DNA of 32,242 nt from Deltaproteobacteria bacterium (GCA_016210055.1 JACQUZ010000091.1:1-32242); one strand, 5' to 3'. Positions 16,693 to 23,522 are shown, counted from the stretch's first letter. Notes: generated by a model from the sequence alone, not told the origin. Made by a program: numbers and translations.

Positions 16693-16707
16693 CCCCACCT
16701 GGTGGGG
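16693..16707. promoter_or_regulatory. Palindrome CCCCACCTGGTGGGG, candidate activator binding site
   Basis: Perfect 7-bp arms around one central base, in the 180-bp interval between the FHA regulator and the propeller lipoprotein gene. Its centre is about 97 bp upstream of the start expected from the sigma-54-like promoter at 16771, a typical distance for enhancer-binding proteins. The half-site CTGGTGGGG recurs at 16644-16652, and TGGGG/CCCCA arms flank 16653-16660. Binding is inference. Confidence 0.4.
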
Positions 16708-16770
16708 GCGAGGTCCCCAGATGTGTGTCTCGAGTCCCAGGCATTCTCCAGGCATCCAGGGGTCCGGGCT

Positions 16771-16786
16771 TGGCACCACTGATGCT
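16771..16786 (+). promoter_or_regulatory. Candidate sigma-54 (-24/-12) promoter
   Basis: TGGCAC, five bases, then ATGCT: this matches the consensus TGGCAC-N5-TTGCW at every fixed position except the first T of TTGC, with GG and GC correctly spaced. The preceding bases are CTT, as often seen. Transcription would start near 16797, only about 4 nt before the ATG at 16801; no Shine-Dalgarno exists there, so the message would be essentially leaderless. Confidence 0.5.
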
Positions 16787-16800
16787 TTGACCGGTCCCTC

Positions 16801-18405
16801 ATGAGGCGCAAAGTTGTTGTCCTGCTCGGAGTTTTGGGCTGCGGGCCGGGGATTATGGGTGATGATCCCGGTGGACTCTTGCCGTCACCGGATGCTGGAA
16901 GCGGGCCGGACGCCTCGCGACCAAATCCGGGGCCAAGAGCCGACGCAGCGCCTACCTCGAACACGATCCCCCTAGACCCTGGTCCCGGGAACTCGTCCGG
17001 GGTCAAGCGAGACCCGCAAGGCCGGCTCATCCTGGACTCGAGCGGCACAGCGGTTCCTTTCTCGCTCATTTGGGTTGCCAATAGCGCCGAAGGGACCGTC
17101 TCCAAGATCGATACGGTCACCGGCAAGGAGCTTGGTCGTTACCGCACAGGACCTGCCGGCTCAGACCCGTCGCGCACCACGGTCGCCATCGACGGCGACG
17201 TCGTGGTGGCCAATCGTGGCGGTGGGAGCGCCGTGCGGATCCACGCGAATCCAGCGACGTGTCCTGACAAGAACGGCAACGGCACCGTGGAGACGTCGAG
17301 TGGGCCGGCGGATGTCCTGCCTTGGGAGTCCGACGAGTGCGTTCTCTGGTTTCGCCCGTTCGCACATGGCTCCCTCCCACGCGCCGCGGCTTTCGACTTT
17401 GTAAACGATTCCTATGGCCTGCGCTCGTCTAGCGTTTGGATTGGCCTCTGGGGCACGAACAAGCTCGTTCGCTTGGATGCGCAAACAGGCGAAATCGTGA
17501 AGGAAGTTAGCATCCCGGGTCACTGCCCCTACGGCATGGCTTTTGGCCAGGGTGGCAATCTCTGGGTGTTTGATTCCTGCCGAATCAAGCTCCTGCGCCT
17601 CGATACGGCCTCGTACGCCTGGGACACTACGGACATTGGGGGACGCTGCGCGTATGGCATTACCGTTGATTCCAAGGGCAACGTCTGGACGTCGGGCGGG
17701 AACTGCGTGGCTCGCTATGAGCCAGGCACGAAGACGTGGTCCACAAAGACCGTGGGGTCGTCCAACCGTGGCCTTGCCTATGACGGCAAGGGTTCGATTT
17801 GGATTGCGGACACCCAGTTTGGAGTCCACCGCGTAGACGCCACCAGCATGGCGGTTCTGGCGGACGTGCGGCTGAATGCGGGCGGATTTGTCGGGATGGC
17901 GGTGGACTTTAACCGCAAGATCTGGGCTATTTCGCAAAGCGGGTCGAAGGCCTTCCGCATTGAGCCAGATACCTTGGCCTCCCAGTCCTTCGCGACGGGG
18001 CACTATCCTTACACGTACAGCGACATGACCGGCTTGCAGCTGCAGAATGCGGCTCCTCCGGCAGGGCGATACAAGTCGACCGTAGAAGGATGTGGGCCCG
18101 AGACCCAGTGGCTCGAGCTCCACTGGAAGGCCACGACTGCTCCTGGAACCCACGTGGCTTTCCAGGCGCGCACCGGGAACACGGCAGAGGAGCTCGCCGC
18201 CAAGGGGTTCGTGCCCATAGCCCGCCAGCCGAGCGACGTGTCTCCTGCCGACCTCCGCGCCGCGCTCGAGGCCAAGGCGCCAGGAAGCTCATTCGGCCGG
18301 TTGCTCGAAATCGAAATGAGCCTCGTTTCGGAGAAGGCCGGCGTTTCACCGATCATCGAAGAGGTGACGGTCCGGTCGAGCTGCAAGAACAACGGCATCG
18401 AATAG
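16801..18405 (+). CDS. Lipoprotein with NHL/Vgb-like beta-propeller
   Basis: 534 aa exported protein. MRRKVVVLLGVLGC is a short lipoprotein signal (Cys14), followed by a Pro/Asp/Ala/Gly-rich linker to about residue 60. From residue 82 propeller blades follow: IWVANSAEGTVSKIDTVTGK, SSVWIGLWGTNKLVRLDAQTG, YGMAFGQGGNLWVFDSC, YGITVDSKGNVWTSGGNC, RGLAYDGKGSIWIADTQFG, VGMAVDFNRKIWAISQSG. These resemble the streptogramin-lyase/NHL repeats common in myxobacterial surface lipoproteins. A C-terminal region of about 110 residues (WLELHWKATTAPGTHVAFQA onward) looks like a separate beta-sandwich. Ligand unknown. A sigma-54-like promoter abuts the start and the FHA regulator gene lies directly upstream. 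Confidence 0.8.
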   Translation: MRRKVVVLLGVLGCGPGIMGDDPGGLLPSPDAGSGPDASRPNPGPRADAAPTSNTIPLDPGPGNSSGVKRDPQGRLILDSSGTAVPFSLIWVANSAEGTVSKIDTVTGKELGRYRTGPAGSDPSRTTVAIDGDVVVANRGGGSAVRIHANPATCPDKNGNGTVETSSGPADVLPWESDECVLWFRPFAHGSLPRAAAFDFVNDSYGLRSSSVWIGLWGTNKLVRLDAQTGEIVKEVSIPGHCPYGMAFGQGGNLWVFDSCRIKLLRLDTASYAWDTTDIGGRCAYGITVDSKGNVWTSGGNCVARYEPGTKTWSTKTVGSSNRGLAYDGKGSIWIADTQFGVHRVDATSMAVLADVRLNAGGFVGMAVDFNRKIWAISQSGSKAFRIEPDTLASQSFATGHYPYTYSDMTGLQLQNAAPPAGRYKSTVEGCGPETQWLELHWKATTAPGTHVAFQARTGNTAEELAAKGFVPIARQPSDVSPADLRAALEAKAPGSSFGRLLEIEMSLVSEKAGVSPIIEEVTVRSSCKNNGIE

Positions 18406-18413
18406 CCGGTCGA

Positions 18414-19202
18414 TCAAAACGCACGCCCCTGCCCACCGTCGACGGGCAGACACGCCCCGGTAATCCAGCTCGCCTTCGCGGAGCAAAGAAACACGACGGC
18501 GCTTGCAACCTCCTCCGGTCGGCCGAACCTGCCGAAGGGGAAGTCGCGGCGCAAGAAATCGGCAATTCCCTGGGGGTCGGCCGCCTGTCTCCGAGCCCAG
18601 CCCCCCCCAGGGAACCAGATTGAACCCGGTGCGACGCTGTTGACTCGGATGTTGTCCTTGGCCACGTCGCGCGCCATTGCCTTGGCGAGGCTAATTTCAG
18701 CGGCCTTGGCCACGTTGTATCCAGGGGCGCCGCCGGACTCGCGTCCCCAGACCGACGTGATCATCACGATCGCGCCGCCGCCCCGGGCCCGCATTTCGGG
18801 CAAGACCCGTCGGCTCATCCGCAGGGCTGGCCAGAAGTTCCGGTCGAGCGTGGCGCGGAAGTCCGCCTCGTCCGCGTCGTCGAAGTGGCGTGCGCCCGAA
18901 CCACCGACATTGTTGACGAGGAGGTCCACCCCGCCCAATTCGGAGACGGTGCGCGATACGACTTCGCTCGTGCCTTCTTCGGTCGTGACATCGGCCTGAA
19001 CCGCCAGGTGGGGGCCGGGTCCCGCTCGTTGAAGGTCACCCCGCGTGCTCACGAGATCCTGCTTTCCACGTGCACAGGTGGTGACCCGGACTCCCTCCTC
19101 GGCAAGGGCGAGGGCGATCGCGCGTCCGATGCCCCGACTGCTCCCCGTGACAATCCCCACTTTGCCTGCCAGTTCCAGCTCCATGGGCGTCAAGGCTACC
19201 AC
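18414..19202 (-). CDS. Short-chain dehydrogenase/reductase (classical SDR)
   Basis: 262 aa Rossmann oxidoreductase. Cofactor motif TGSSRGIG (19-26), NNVGG at 97-101 (NNAG variant), catalytic Ser150 in MITSVWG, and YNVAK with Tyr162 and Lys166, so the full Ser-Tyr-Lys set is present. PG near VNSVAPGSIWF and the C-terminal GACLPVDGGQG are typical of FabG-like SDRs. Arg43-type residues after strand beta2 (CARGKQDL) suggest NADP(H) preference. The start is GTG 19202, with AGAGG 6 nt upstream; ATG 19184 is an alternative. It converges with the propeller lipoprotein gene (8 bp). The substrate is not evident. Confidence 0.9.
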   Translation of the reverse strand: MVALTPMELELAGKVGIVTGSSRGIGRAIALALAEEGVRVTTCARGKQDLVSTRGDLQRAGPGPHLAVQADVTTEEGTSEVVSRTVSELGGVDLLVNNVGGSGARHFDDADEADFRATLDRNFWPALRMSRRVLPEMRARGGGAIVMITSVWGRESGGAPGYNVAKAAEISLAKAMARDVAKDNIRVNSVAPGSIWFPGGGWARRQAADPQGIADFLRRDFPFGRFGRPEEVASAVVFLCSAKASWITGACLPVDGGQGRAF

Positions 19203-19216
19203 CGATGTCCTCTACC

Positions 19217-19222
19217 AATAAT
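19217..19222 (+). promoter_or_regulatory. Candidate -10 element (AATAAT) of the NlpC/P60-like gene
   Basis: AATAAT ends 8 nt before an in-frame GTG at 19231. This spacing recurs at several genes here and favours GTG 19231 as the start codon. Confidence 0.3.
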
Positions 19223-19230
19223 GCTTGCGC

Positions 19231-19992
19231 GTGGGACGGTGGGCGATCATGGTTGCCGCCATGTTGGCAAAGCACAAGACAATCGCATTGGTTGCCACGC
19301 TTCTCGCCTTGCTGCTCCTCCCTATTCCCGCGCGCGCAACCACCACTCCTTCCAATGTCCCCAATCAAATGCGCGATTACGCGGGCTCGGTCGCGGCCGA
19401 GGACCTCCTCATCCGAGTCGACGAGGCGCTCAACGCCATTACCTATACCTACTACTCGACCGTGAACGTCTGGGATGCCCTCCGCGGCATCTACAAGGTC
19501 GTGTGCGCGGGTTACATGAACCACGTGCTCGATGAGGCGCTTCCGAGCCATTACGACGCCATCCGCGACTACTTTGGCAAGGGGCGTCTCGGAATCTGGG
19601 ACTACTACAGCTATTTCCGGGCGATTTCGTACGGCTCGTCCAAGGGGGGCTGGAAGCGGATCACGCGCGTGACCGATCTTCGTCCAGGTGACGTGATCGT
19701 GTGGAAGTACTCCGAGGATTCGTCATCCCCGGCGTGGGGGCACGGGGTCGTCGCGGTGGGCCTCCCCGAGAGGGACTATCGCTGGTCGGGCGTGTACAAG
19801 CTTCGCATCTCGGATTCCACGCGTTCTCCCCATTCGAACGACAACCGGGGGACCGCGGGGTCTGGCGTTGGGGCGGGAGAAATGCTCTTCAAGGTGGACA
19901 GCGACGGCAAGCCGGTGAAGTACGCCTGGACGTTGAAGGGCTATTTCAAGAGCGACATCAACGGAATGGCGCTGGTTCGCCCGATTAACTAG
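19231..19992 (+). CDS. Secreted NlpC/P60- or CHAP-like cysteine peptidase-fold protein
   Basis: 253 aa. A long signal peptide ends LLALLLLPIPARA before TTTP. The mature part has YKVVCAGYMNHVLDE with a candidate nucleophile Cys (about residue 92), then LRPGDVIVWKYSED and WGHGVVAVGLP with a candidate His (about residue 171). Cys at the start of a helix, a PGD-hydrophobic-W strand and a GH-hydrophobic strand is the order of papain-like NlpC/P60 and CHAP enzymes, which cut or amidate cell-wall peptides. A third catalytic residue cannot be placed with confidence. Starts at ATG 19249 or 19261 are also possible. It stands alone between two SDR genes facing the other way. The family call is by motif order and is moderate. 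Confidence 0.6.
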   Translation: MGRWAIMVAAMLAKHKTIALVATLLALLLLPIPARATTTPSNVPNQMRDYAGSVAAEDLLIRVDEALNAITYTYYSTVNVWDALRGIYKVVCAGYMNHVLDEALPSHYDAIRDYFGKGRLGIWDYYSYFRAISYGSSKGGWKRITRVTDLRPGDVIVWKYSEDSSSPAWGHGVVAVGLPERDYRWSGVYKLRISDSTRSPHSNDNRGTAGSGVGAGEMLFKVDSDGKPVKYAWTLKGYFKSDINGMALVRPIN

Positions 19993-20012
19993 AGCCCCGG
20001 TCGGGGCACTAG
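19989..20012. terminator. Hairpin between convergent genes, candidate two-way terminator
   Basis: GCCCCG-GT-CGGGGC (19994-20007) is flanked on both sides by CTAG, giving a 24-nt near-palindrome with one mismatched pair. It covers the stop codon of the secreted protein gene and ends beside the stop of the convergent SDR. There is no T-tract on either strand. Confidence 0.45.
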
Positions 20013-20013
20013 C

Positions 20014-20808
20014 TCATCTCGGCTCTGGGATCGGCCAGTTCTCGCCCCAAAGGCGGGCGCCACCATCGATGTAGAGCGTCGCGCCCGTCACGAAATCTGC
20101 CGCCGGGGACAGGAGGTAAACAATCGACGCGGCGACCTCCTCCTCGGTTCCCAATCGCTTGAGAGGGGTCTTCTGCCGGCCCATCTCGACGAGCTCCGGG
20201 ATGTATTTCGCGGTACCCGACGACTTGATGACTCCAGGGGCCACCGCATTGACGGTGATGCGGTGCTGGGCCCACTCGATTGCCAAGGTCATCGTCATGT
20301 TTTCAACGCCGGCGCGCGCCGCCCCCGTGTGCGCCATCCCGGGAAAACCGCGGAAGACCTGAGCCGTGACGTTGACGATCTTCCCCCGCCTGTTCGGGAT
20401 CATGCAGCGGGTCGCTACCTCCCGCGTCATGTAGAACGTGCCGTTGAGATTGTTGCGGATAACCGCATCCCACCCCTTCGGGGTAATCCGTTCTGCCGGA
20501 GAAGGGAACTGGCCACCGGCATTGTTTACCAGGAGGTCGACGGGACCGAGCTTGGCCATGACCGCCTCGACCAACGCGGCTATCTGCTCCGGTTCACGGA
20601 TGTCGCACGGCTGATGGAAGACACGGTCAGGCCCGGCAATATCGGAGAGCTCCTTGGCGGTTCCCTCCAGGTTCTCTTTCTTGCGGCTCGCGATCGCGAC
20701 CCGCGCACCCGAGCGCGCCAGAAGAAGTGCGACCTGGCGGCCAATACCGGTACCGCCGCCGGTGACGAGGGCCGTGTTTCCGTCGAAGATTCCAGGCGCA
20801 AAAATCAT
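20014..20808 (-). CDS. SDR of the peroxisomal trans-2-enoyl-CoA reductase/2,4-dienoyl-CoA reductase type
   Basis: 264 aa. Cofactor motif TGGGTGIG (16-23) and ASRKKENL (NADPH-type Arg/Lys). NNAGGQFPSPAERITPKGW, GTFYM and GFPGMAHTGAARAGVENMT match the PECR/DECR branch of SDRs, which reduce enoyl- or dienoyl-CoA esters. In this branch the classical YxxxK is lost; here the positions aligned with Tyr and Lys are Thr161 and Arg165 (HTGAARAG). The C-terminus DFVTGATLYIDGGARLW is standard. The likely role is a fatty-acid beta-oxidation auxiliary step; no acyl-CoA gene is adjacent, although an acyl-CoA synthetase lies 13 kb away. TGCTAGCGT lies 6 nt before the ATG. Confidence 0.85.
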   Translation of the reverse strand: MIFAPGIFDGNTALVTGGGTGIGRQVALLLARSGARVAIASRKKENLEGTAKELSDIAGPDRVFHQPCDIREPEQIAALVEAVMAKLGPVDLLVNNAGGQFPSPAERITPKGWDAVIRNNLNGTFYMTREVATRCMIPNRRGKIVNVTAQVFRGFPGMAHTGAARAGVENMTMTLAIEWAQHRITVNAVAPGVIKSSGTAKYIPELVEMGRQKTPLKRLGTEEEVAASIVYLLSPAADFVTGATLYIDGGARLWGENWPIPEPR

Positions 20809-20814
20809 GGGTTC

Positions 20815-20820
20815 ACGCTA
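20815..20820 (-). promoter_or_regulatory. Candidate extended -10 (TGCTAGCGT) of the enoyl-CoA reductase-like gene
   Basis: TAGCGT preceded by TGC ends 6 nt before the ATG at 20808; the intervening GAACCC holds no Shine-Dalgarno. Confidence 0.3.
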
Positions 20821-20889
20821 GCACGATCTGGCGCGCCGAGTGCACATCTCCACCACCGGAGCTTTCGGGCTCCCGAAGGAGCAACGAAA

Positions 20890-21207
20890 ATGGCAGAGAA
20901 AGGGAAAAAAGGCGGCATGACCGTTCAGGAGGCCGGACGTCTCGGAGGAGAGAAAGTCGCCGCTGAACGAGGTCATGAGTTCTACGAGGAGATCGGAAGA
21001 AAAGGGGGAGAAAAGGTCGCCTCTGAACGTGGGTCGGAGTTCTACTCGGCGATCGGCAAGAAGGGAGGTGAGTTAGGAGGACGCAAGGGTGGCGAGACCG
21101 TAAGAGACCGTTACGGTCATGAGTTCTACGAGGAGATCGGCCGGAAAGGAGGAAGCAAGGTCCGCGAGCTCATCGCGCGGGGAAAGAAGCTCGCGGGAGA
21201 GAAATAG
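20890..21207 (+). CDS. KGG-repeat (Em-like, YciG-type) stress protein
   Basis: 105 aa, highly hydrophilic, with repeated KGG motifs: EKGKKGGMTVQEAGRLGGEK, EEIGRKGGEKVASERGSEFY, SAIGKKGGELGGRKGGE, EEIGRKGGSKV. This is the 'stress-induced bacterial acidophilic repeat' shared by E. coli YciG and plant group 1 LEA (Em) proteins, thought to protect against desiccation or acid. Units alternate KGG with (S/H)EFY(S/E)xIG. A strong AAGGAG at 20876-20881 stands 8 nt before the ATG, which fixes the start although the frame is open for 200 codons upstream. Stop is 3 bp from the convergent nrdR. An exact DNA repeat lies inside. Confidence 0.9.
   Translation: MAEKGKKGGMTVQEAGRLGGEKVAAERGHEFYEEIGRKGGEKVASERGSEFYSAIGKKGGELGGRKGGETVRDRYGHEFYEEIGRKGGSKVRELIARGKKLAGEK
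20971..20996 (+). repeat. 26-bp exact direct repeat, copy 1 (within KGG gene)
   Basis: Bases 20971-20996 recur exactly at 21115-21140, 144 bp (48 codons) downstream and in the same frame, encoding HEFYEEIG. Identical codon choice over the whole stretch suggests recent duplication or gene conversion rather than selection on protein alone. Confidence 0.85.
21115..21140 (+). repeat. 26-bp exact direct repeat, copy 2 (within KGG gene)
   Basis: Second copy of the repeat at 20971-20996. Recombination between the two would remove exactly 48 codons and keep the frame. Confidence 0.85.
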
Positions 21208-21210
21208 GCA

Positions 21211-21783
21211 CTACGAATCATCCCGATTCCGCAGTGATGGTGGTTTCTCCTGCCTCGTGGTGTGGGAGGATCCTTTTCTTGGGCGACGCTGCGGGGCCGG
21301 GGCAAGGGTGAGGACGATTGGTGCCGACGGGATGGGAAGCGAGAGCTGCAAAGACCGCTCGCCTTCTGTCGTGCGTACCATGCCGTCCTCATGCGTGTAG
21401 TTGGCAGCGAACCGGGCAGCGGCCATGGGGTCGAGCTCTCGCAGGCGGGCGAGGAGCCTCTCGGCGAGCTGGTGGCTTGCGACGGACTGAACGCCCTGAT
21501 CGACGAGCTCTGCCTCAAGGCCGCGCACGAGATCTTCGCATGCTTGTCTTGCGACAGGGCGGTTGCGCGTGAGGCGTAGGACCGCGCGGAGGAGTTTTCC
21601 CCGGTCAAAGTCTTCGCTGGGGCGGCTCGCGCGCTTGGTCACGCGGATTTCGGGTGGGGCGAGCCGCTCGTAAGTGGTAAAACGTCGCCGGCATTCAAGG
21701 CACTCGCGGCGGCGCCTGACATCTTCACCAGAGCGCCGTGAATCGAGGACTCTGGAGTCCTTGCCGCAGTACGGGCATTCCAC
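21211..21783 (-). CDS. nrdR: Transcriptional repressor NrdR with C-terminal extension
   Basis: Zinc-ribbon/ATP-cone repressor of ribonucleotide reductase genes, which binds NrdR boxes in a dATP/ATP-dependent manner. The zinc ribbon is CPYC (C3, C6) and CLEC (C28, C31) with VLDSRRSGEDVRRRRECLEC and RRRFTTYER, the invariant NrdR sequence. The ATP-cone at about 47-137 (RVTKRASRPSEDFDRGKLLR ... LRELDPMAAARFAANY) is complete. The protein is 190 aa against about 150-160 for most NrdR; the last ~45 residues are Ser/Pro/Arg-rich and look disordered. GTG start; TGCTAGACT lies 8 nt upstream. Divergent from queE. No nrd gene is in the window. Confidence 0.93.
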   Translation of the reverse strand: MECPYCGKDSRVLDSRRSGEDVRRRRECLECRRRFTTYERLAPPEIRVTKRASRPSEDFDRGKLLRAVLRLTRNRPVARQACEDLVRGLEAELVDQGVQSVASHQLAERLLARLRELDPMAAARFAANYTHEDGMVRTTEGERSLQLSLPIPSAPIVLTLAPAPQRRPRKGSSHTTRQEKPPSLRNRDDS

Positions 21784-21791
21784 GATTGCCT

Positions 21792-21797
21792 AGTCTA
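21792..21797 (-). promoter_or_regulatory. Candidate extended -10 (TGCTAGACT) of nrdR
   Basis: TAGACT preceded by TGC ends 8 nt before the GTG at 21783; no Shine-Dalgarno between. The 39-bp divergent interval with queE must hold both promoters. Confidence 0.4.
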
Positions 21798-21822
21798 GCA
21801 CTAGAGTTTGGTCGGAGAGCGA

Positions 21823-22431
21823 ATGCAGCATTATCTCGTCAGAGAGGTTTTCGGCCCTACCTTGCAGGGGGAAGGGGCGCACGCTGGGAGGGCGTGCATG
21901 TTTCTCCGCTTCGCGGCCTGCAATCTCGCTTGCACGTGGTGCGATACGGATTTTGCTCCACAAGCCTCTAGGCGCATGCCTCCTCACGAGATCGTGCGCC
22001 ACCTTCGCGACAGGGATGTTCACGGGACCCGCATGGTCGTCGTGACGGGCGGCGAGCCCACGCTCCAATGGGATGGCGAGATCGCCGGCGCGCTCTCGCA
22101 AGCAGGCTTTCGCGTGCACATGGAGACCAACGGCACGCGTGCGCTCCACGCGCCCGTGGACTGGTTGACGGTCTCTCCAAAGCCAAGGTTCCACGAGCGG
22201 AATGAACCCCTGGTCCTAACCAGCGGCGACGAATGCAAGGTCGTCGTCGATGAGACCGTCACGGAAGAGGACTTGGCCCATTACGAGCAAATGCAATTCG
22301 ACCACTGGTTTCTTCAACCCTGCCATGGCGCCCATTACGAGGCGAGGGTGAGGCGAGCCGCCATGCTCGCTCTCTGTCGCCCAAGGTGGCGCTTGTCACT
22401 GCAGCTCCACAAGATCGTTGGGCTCCCATGA
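21823..22431 (+). CDS. queE: 7-carboxy-7-deazaguanine synthase (QueE-like radical SAM)
   Basis: Radical SAM enzyme converting 6-carboxytetrahydropterin to 7-carboxy-7-deazaguanine in queuosine/deazapurine synthesis. 202 aa, typical QueE size. EVFGPTLQGEGAHAGRACMF is the QueE N-terminus (xxF-x-x-x-Q-G-E-G), and the cluster motif is CNLACTWCDTDF (C33, C37, C40), with the conserved T-x-W-C-D-T. VVVTGGEPTLQW is the SAM-binding GGEP motif; VSPKPR and LQPC follow as expected. ATG 21823 has GGAG 5 nt upstream. QueC, QueD and Tgt are not in the window, so the pathway must be completed elsewhere. Confidence 0.92.
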   Translation: MQHYLVREVFGPTLQGEGAHAGRACMFLRFAACNLACTWCDTDFAPQASRRMPPHEIVRHLRDRDVHGTRMVVVTGGEPTLQWDGEIAGALSQAGFRVHMETNGTRALHAPVDWLTVSPKPRFHERNEPLVLTSGDECKVVVDETVTEEDLAHYEQMQFDHWFLQPCHGAHYEARVRRAAMLALCRPRWRLSLQLHKIVGLP

Positions 22432-22474
22432 GCACGGGCGTGCGGCATTCGTGCTGGGCCATCCGGGCACTTGC

Positions 22475-22480
22475 TATGCT
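22475..22480 (+). promoter_or_regulatory. Candidate extended -10 (TGCTATGCT) upstream of the NadE-like gene
   Basis: TATGCT preceded by TGC lies in the 110-bp interval after queE. It would give a leader of about 55 nt ending in a GAGG ribosome site at 22534-22537. No good -35 is visible. Confidence 0.3.
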
Positions 22481-22541
22481 ATCGTCTTACGCTGGCGACC
22501 GATCGGTCGTCCAGGGTCGAACTCCTACCCAGAGAGGAAAC

Positions 22542-23522
22542 ATGTTCTCGAGAGACGTCCTCCAGATCGATGCCGCAGCCGCTACCACGCAGATCGAAGA
22601 GGCCATCCGCTCCCAGGTCCTCGGCACGCTTAGGCGCAAGGGCGCCGTGGTAGGGCTTTCTGGAGGCATTGACAGCTCCGTGGTGGCCTCGCTGTGCGTG
22701 CGTGCCCTCGGGGCCGACCGGGTGCTCGGGATCTTCATGCCCGAGCGCGACTCCTCCGACGACGCGCTACGCTTGGGGCGTCTCGTGTCCTCGCACCTCG
22801 GAATCCAGGCCATCGTCGAGAACATCGCGCCCGCGCTCGCGGGCCTCGGCTGCTATGACCGACAGAACGAGGCCATCCGAACGCTCTTTCCCGAGTACGG
22901 CGAGGGGTGGAAGTGCAAGATCACCCTTCCGTCCATTTTGGAGAGCGACCGCTTGAACGTGTTCCAGCTCACCGTGCAGAGCCCATCGGGGGACGAGAAA
23001 TCCTCGCGCATGCCACTGGCGTCCTACCTCAAGCTCGTTGCCGCCACGAACTACAAGCAGCGCGTGCGAAAGATGACGGAGTACTACCATGCCGACCGAC
23101 TAAACTACGCTGTCACCGGCACGCCGAACCGCCTGGAGTACGATCAGGGGTTCTTCGTCAAGCAAGGCGACGGTGCCGCCGATTTCAAGCCTATCGCGCA
23201 CCTGTACAAGACACAGGTCTACGCGCTCGCCGCGCATCTTGGCATCCCCGACGAGATTCGGAGACGGCCACCGACCACCGACACGTACTCGATGGCGCAG
23301 ACGCAGGAGGAGTTCTACTTCGCGCTGCCCTACGACCGCATGGACCTCTGCCTCTTTGGCCACAACCACGGCGTGCCAGCGGCCGACGTGGCACCTGCCG
23401 TGTCCCTCACCCCGGCGCAGGTGGAGCGGGTCTACCGGGACATCGAGGCCAAGCGGCGGGCCACGCGCTACCAGCAGCTCCGCCCGCTTTTCGTGGAGAA
23501 GGTGAAGGAGATCGAGGACTAG
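22542..23522 (+). CDS. NAD synthase-family PP-loop amide synthase (NadE-like)
   Basis: 326 aa. ATP-pyrophosphatase loop VGLSGGIDSSVVAS (SGGIDSS at about 39-45), which adenylates a carboxylate for attack by ammonia. TGTPNRLEYDQGFFVKQGDG, then DFKPIAHLYKTQVYALAAHL and RRPPTTD are the conserved NadE C-terminal motifs. It lacks a glutaminase/nitrilase domain, so it needs free ammonia. It is about 50 residues longer than ammonia-dependent E. coli NadE, with an insertion near 105-165 (CYDRQNEAIRTLFPEYGEGW, SPSGDEKSSRMPLASYLK). It may be the housekeeping NAD synthase, but its place at the head of an AsnB/ligase/ACP cluster suggests it may amidate another acid. The frame opens at 22386; ATG 22542 has GAGG 4 nt upstream. 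Confidence 0.8.
   Translation: MFSRDVLQIDAAAATTQIEEAIRSQVLGTLRRKGAVVGLSGGIDSSVVASLCVRALGADRVLGIFMPERDSSDDALRLGRLVSSHLGIQAIVENIAPALAGLGCYDRQNEAIRTLFPEYGEGWKCKITLPSILESDRLNVFQLTVQSPSGDEKSSRMPLASYLKLVAATNYKQRVRKMTEYYHADRLNYAVTGTPNRLEYDQGFFVKQGDGAADFKPIAHLYKTQVYALAAHLGIPDEIRRRPPTTDTYSMAQTQEEFYFALPYDRMDLCLFGHNHGVPAADVAPAVSLTPAQVERVYRDIEAKRRATRYQQLRPLFVEKVKEIED

Noticed and set aside
20263..20889. In-frame upstream extension of the KGG protein
   Set aside because: It overlaps the reductase gene on the other strand, and a strong Shine-Dalgarno fixes the start at 20890.
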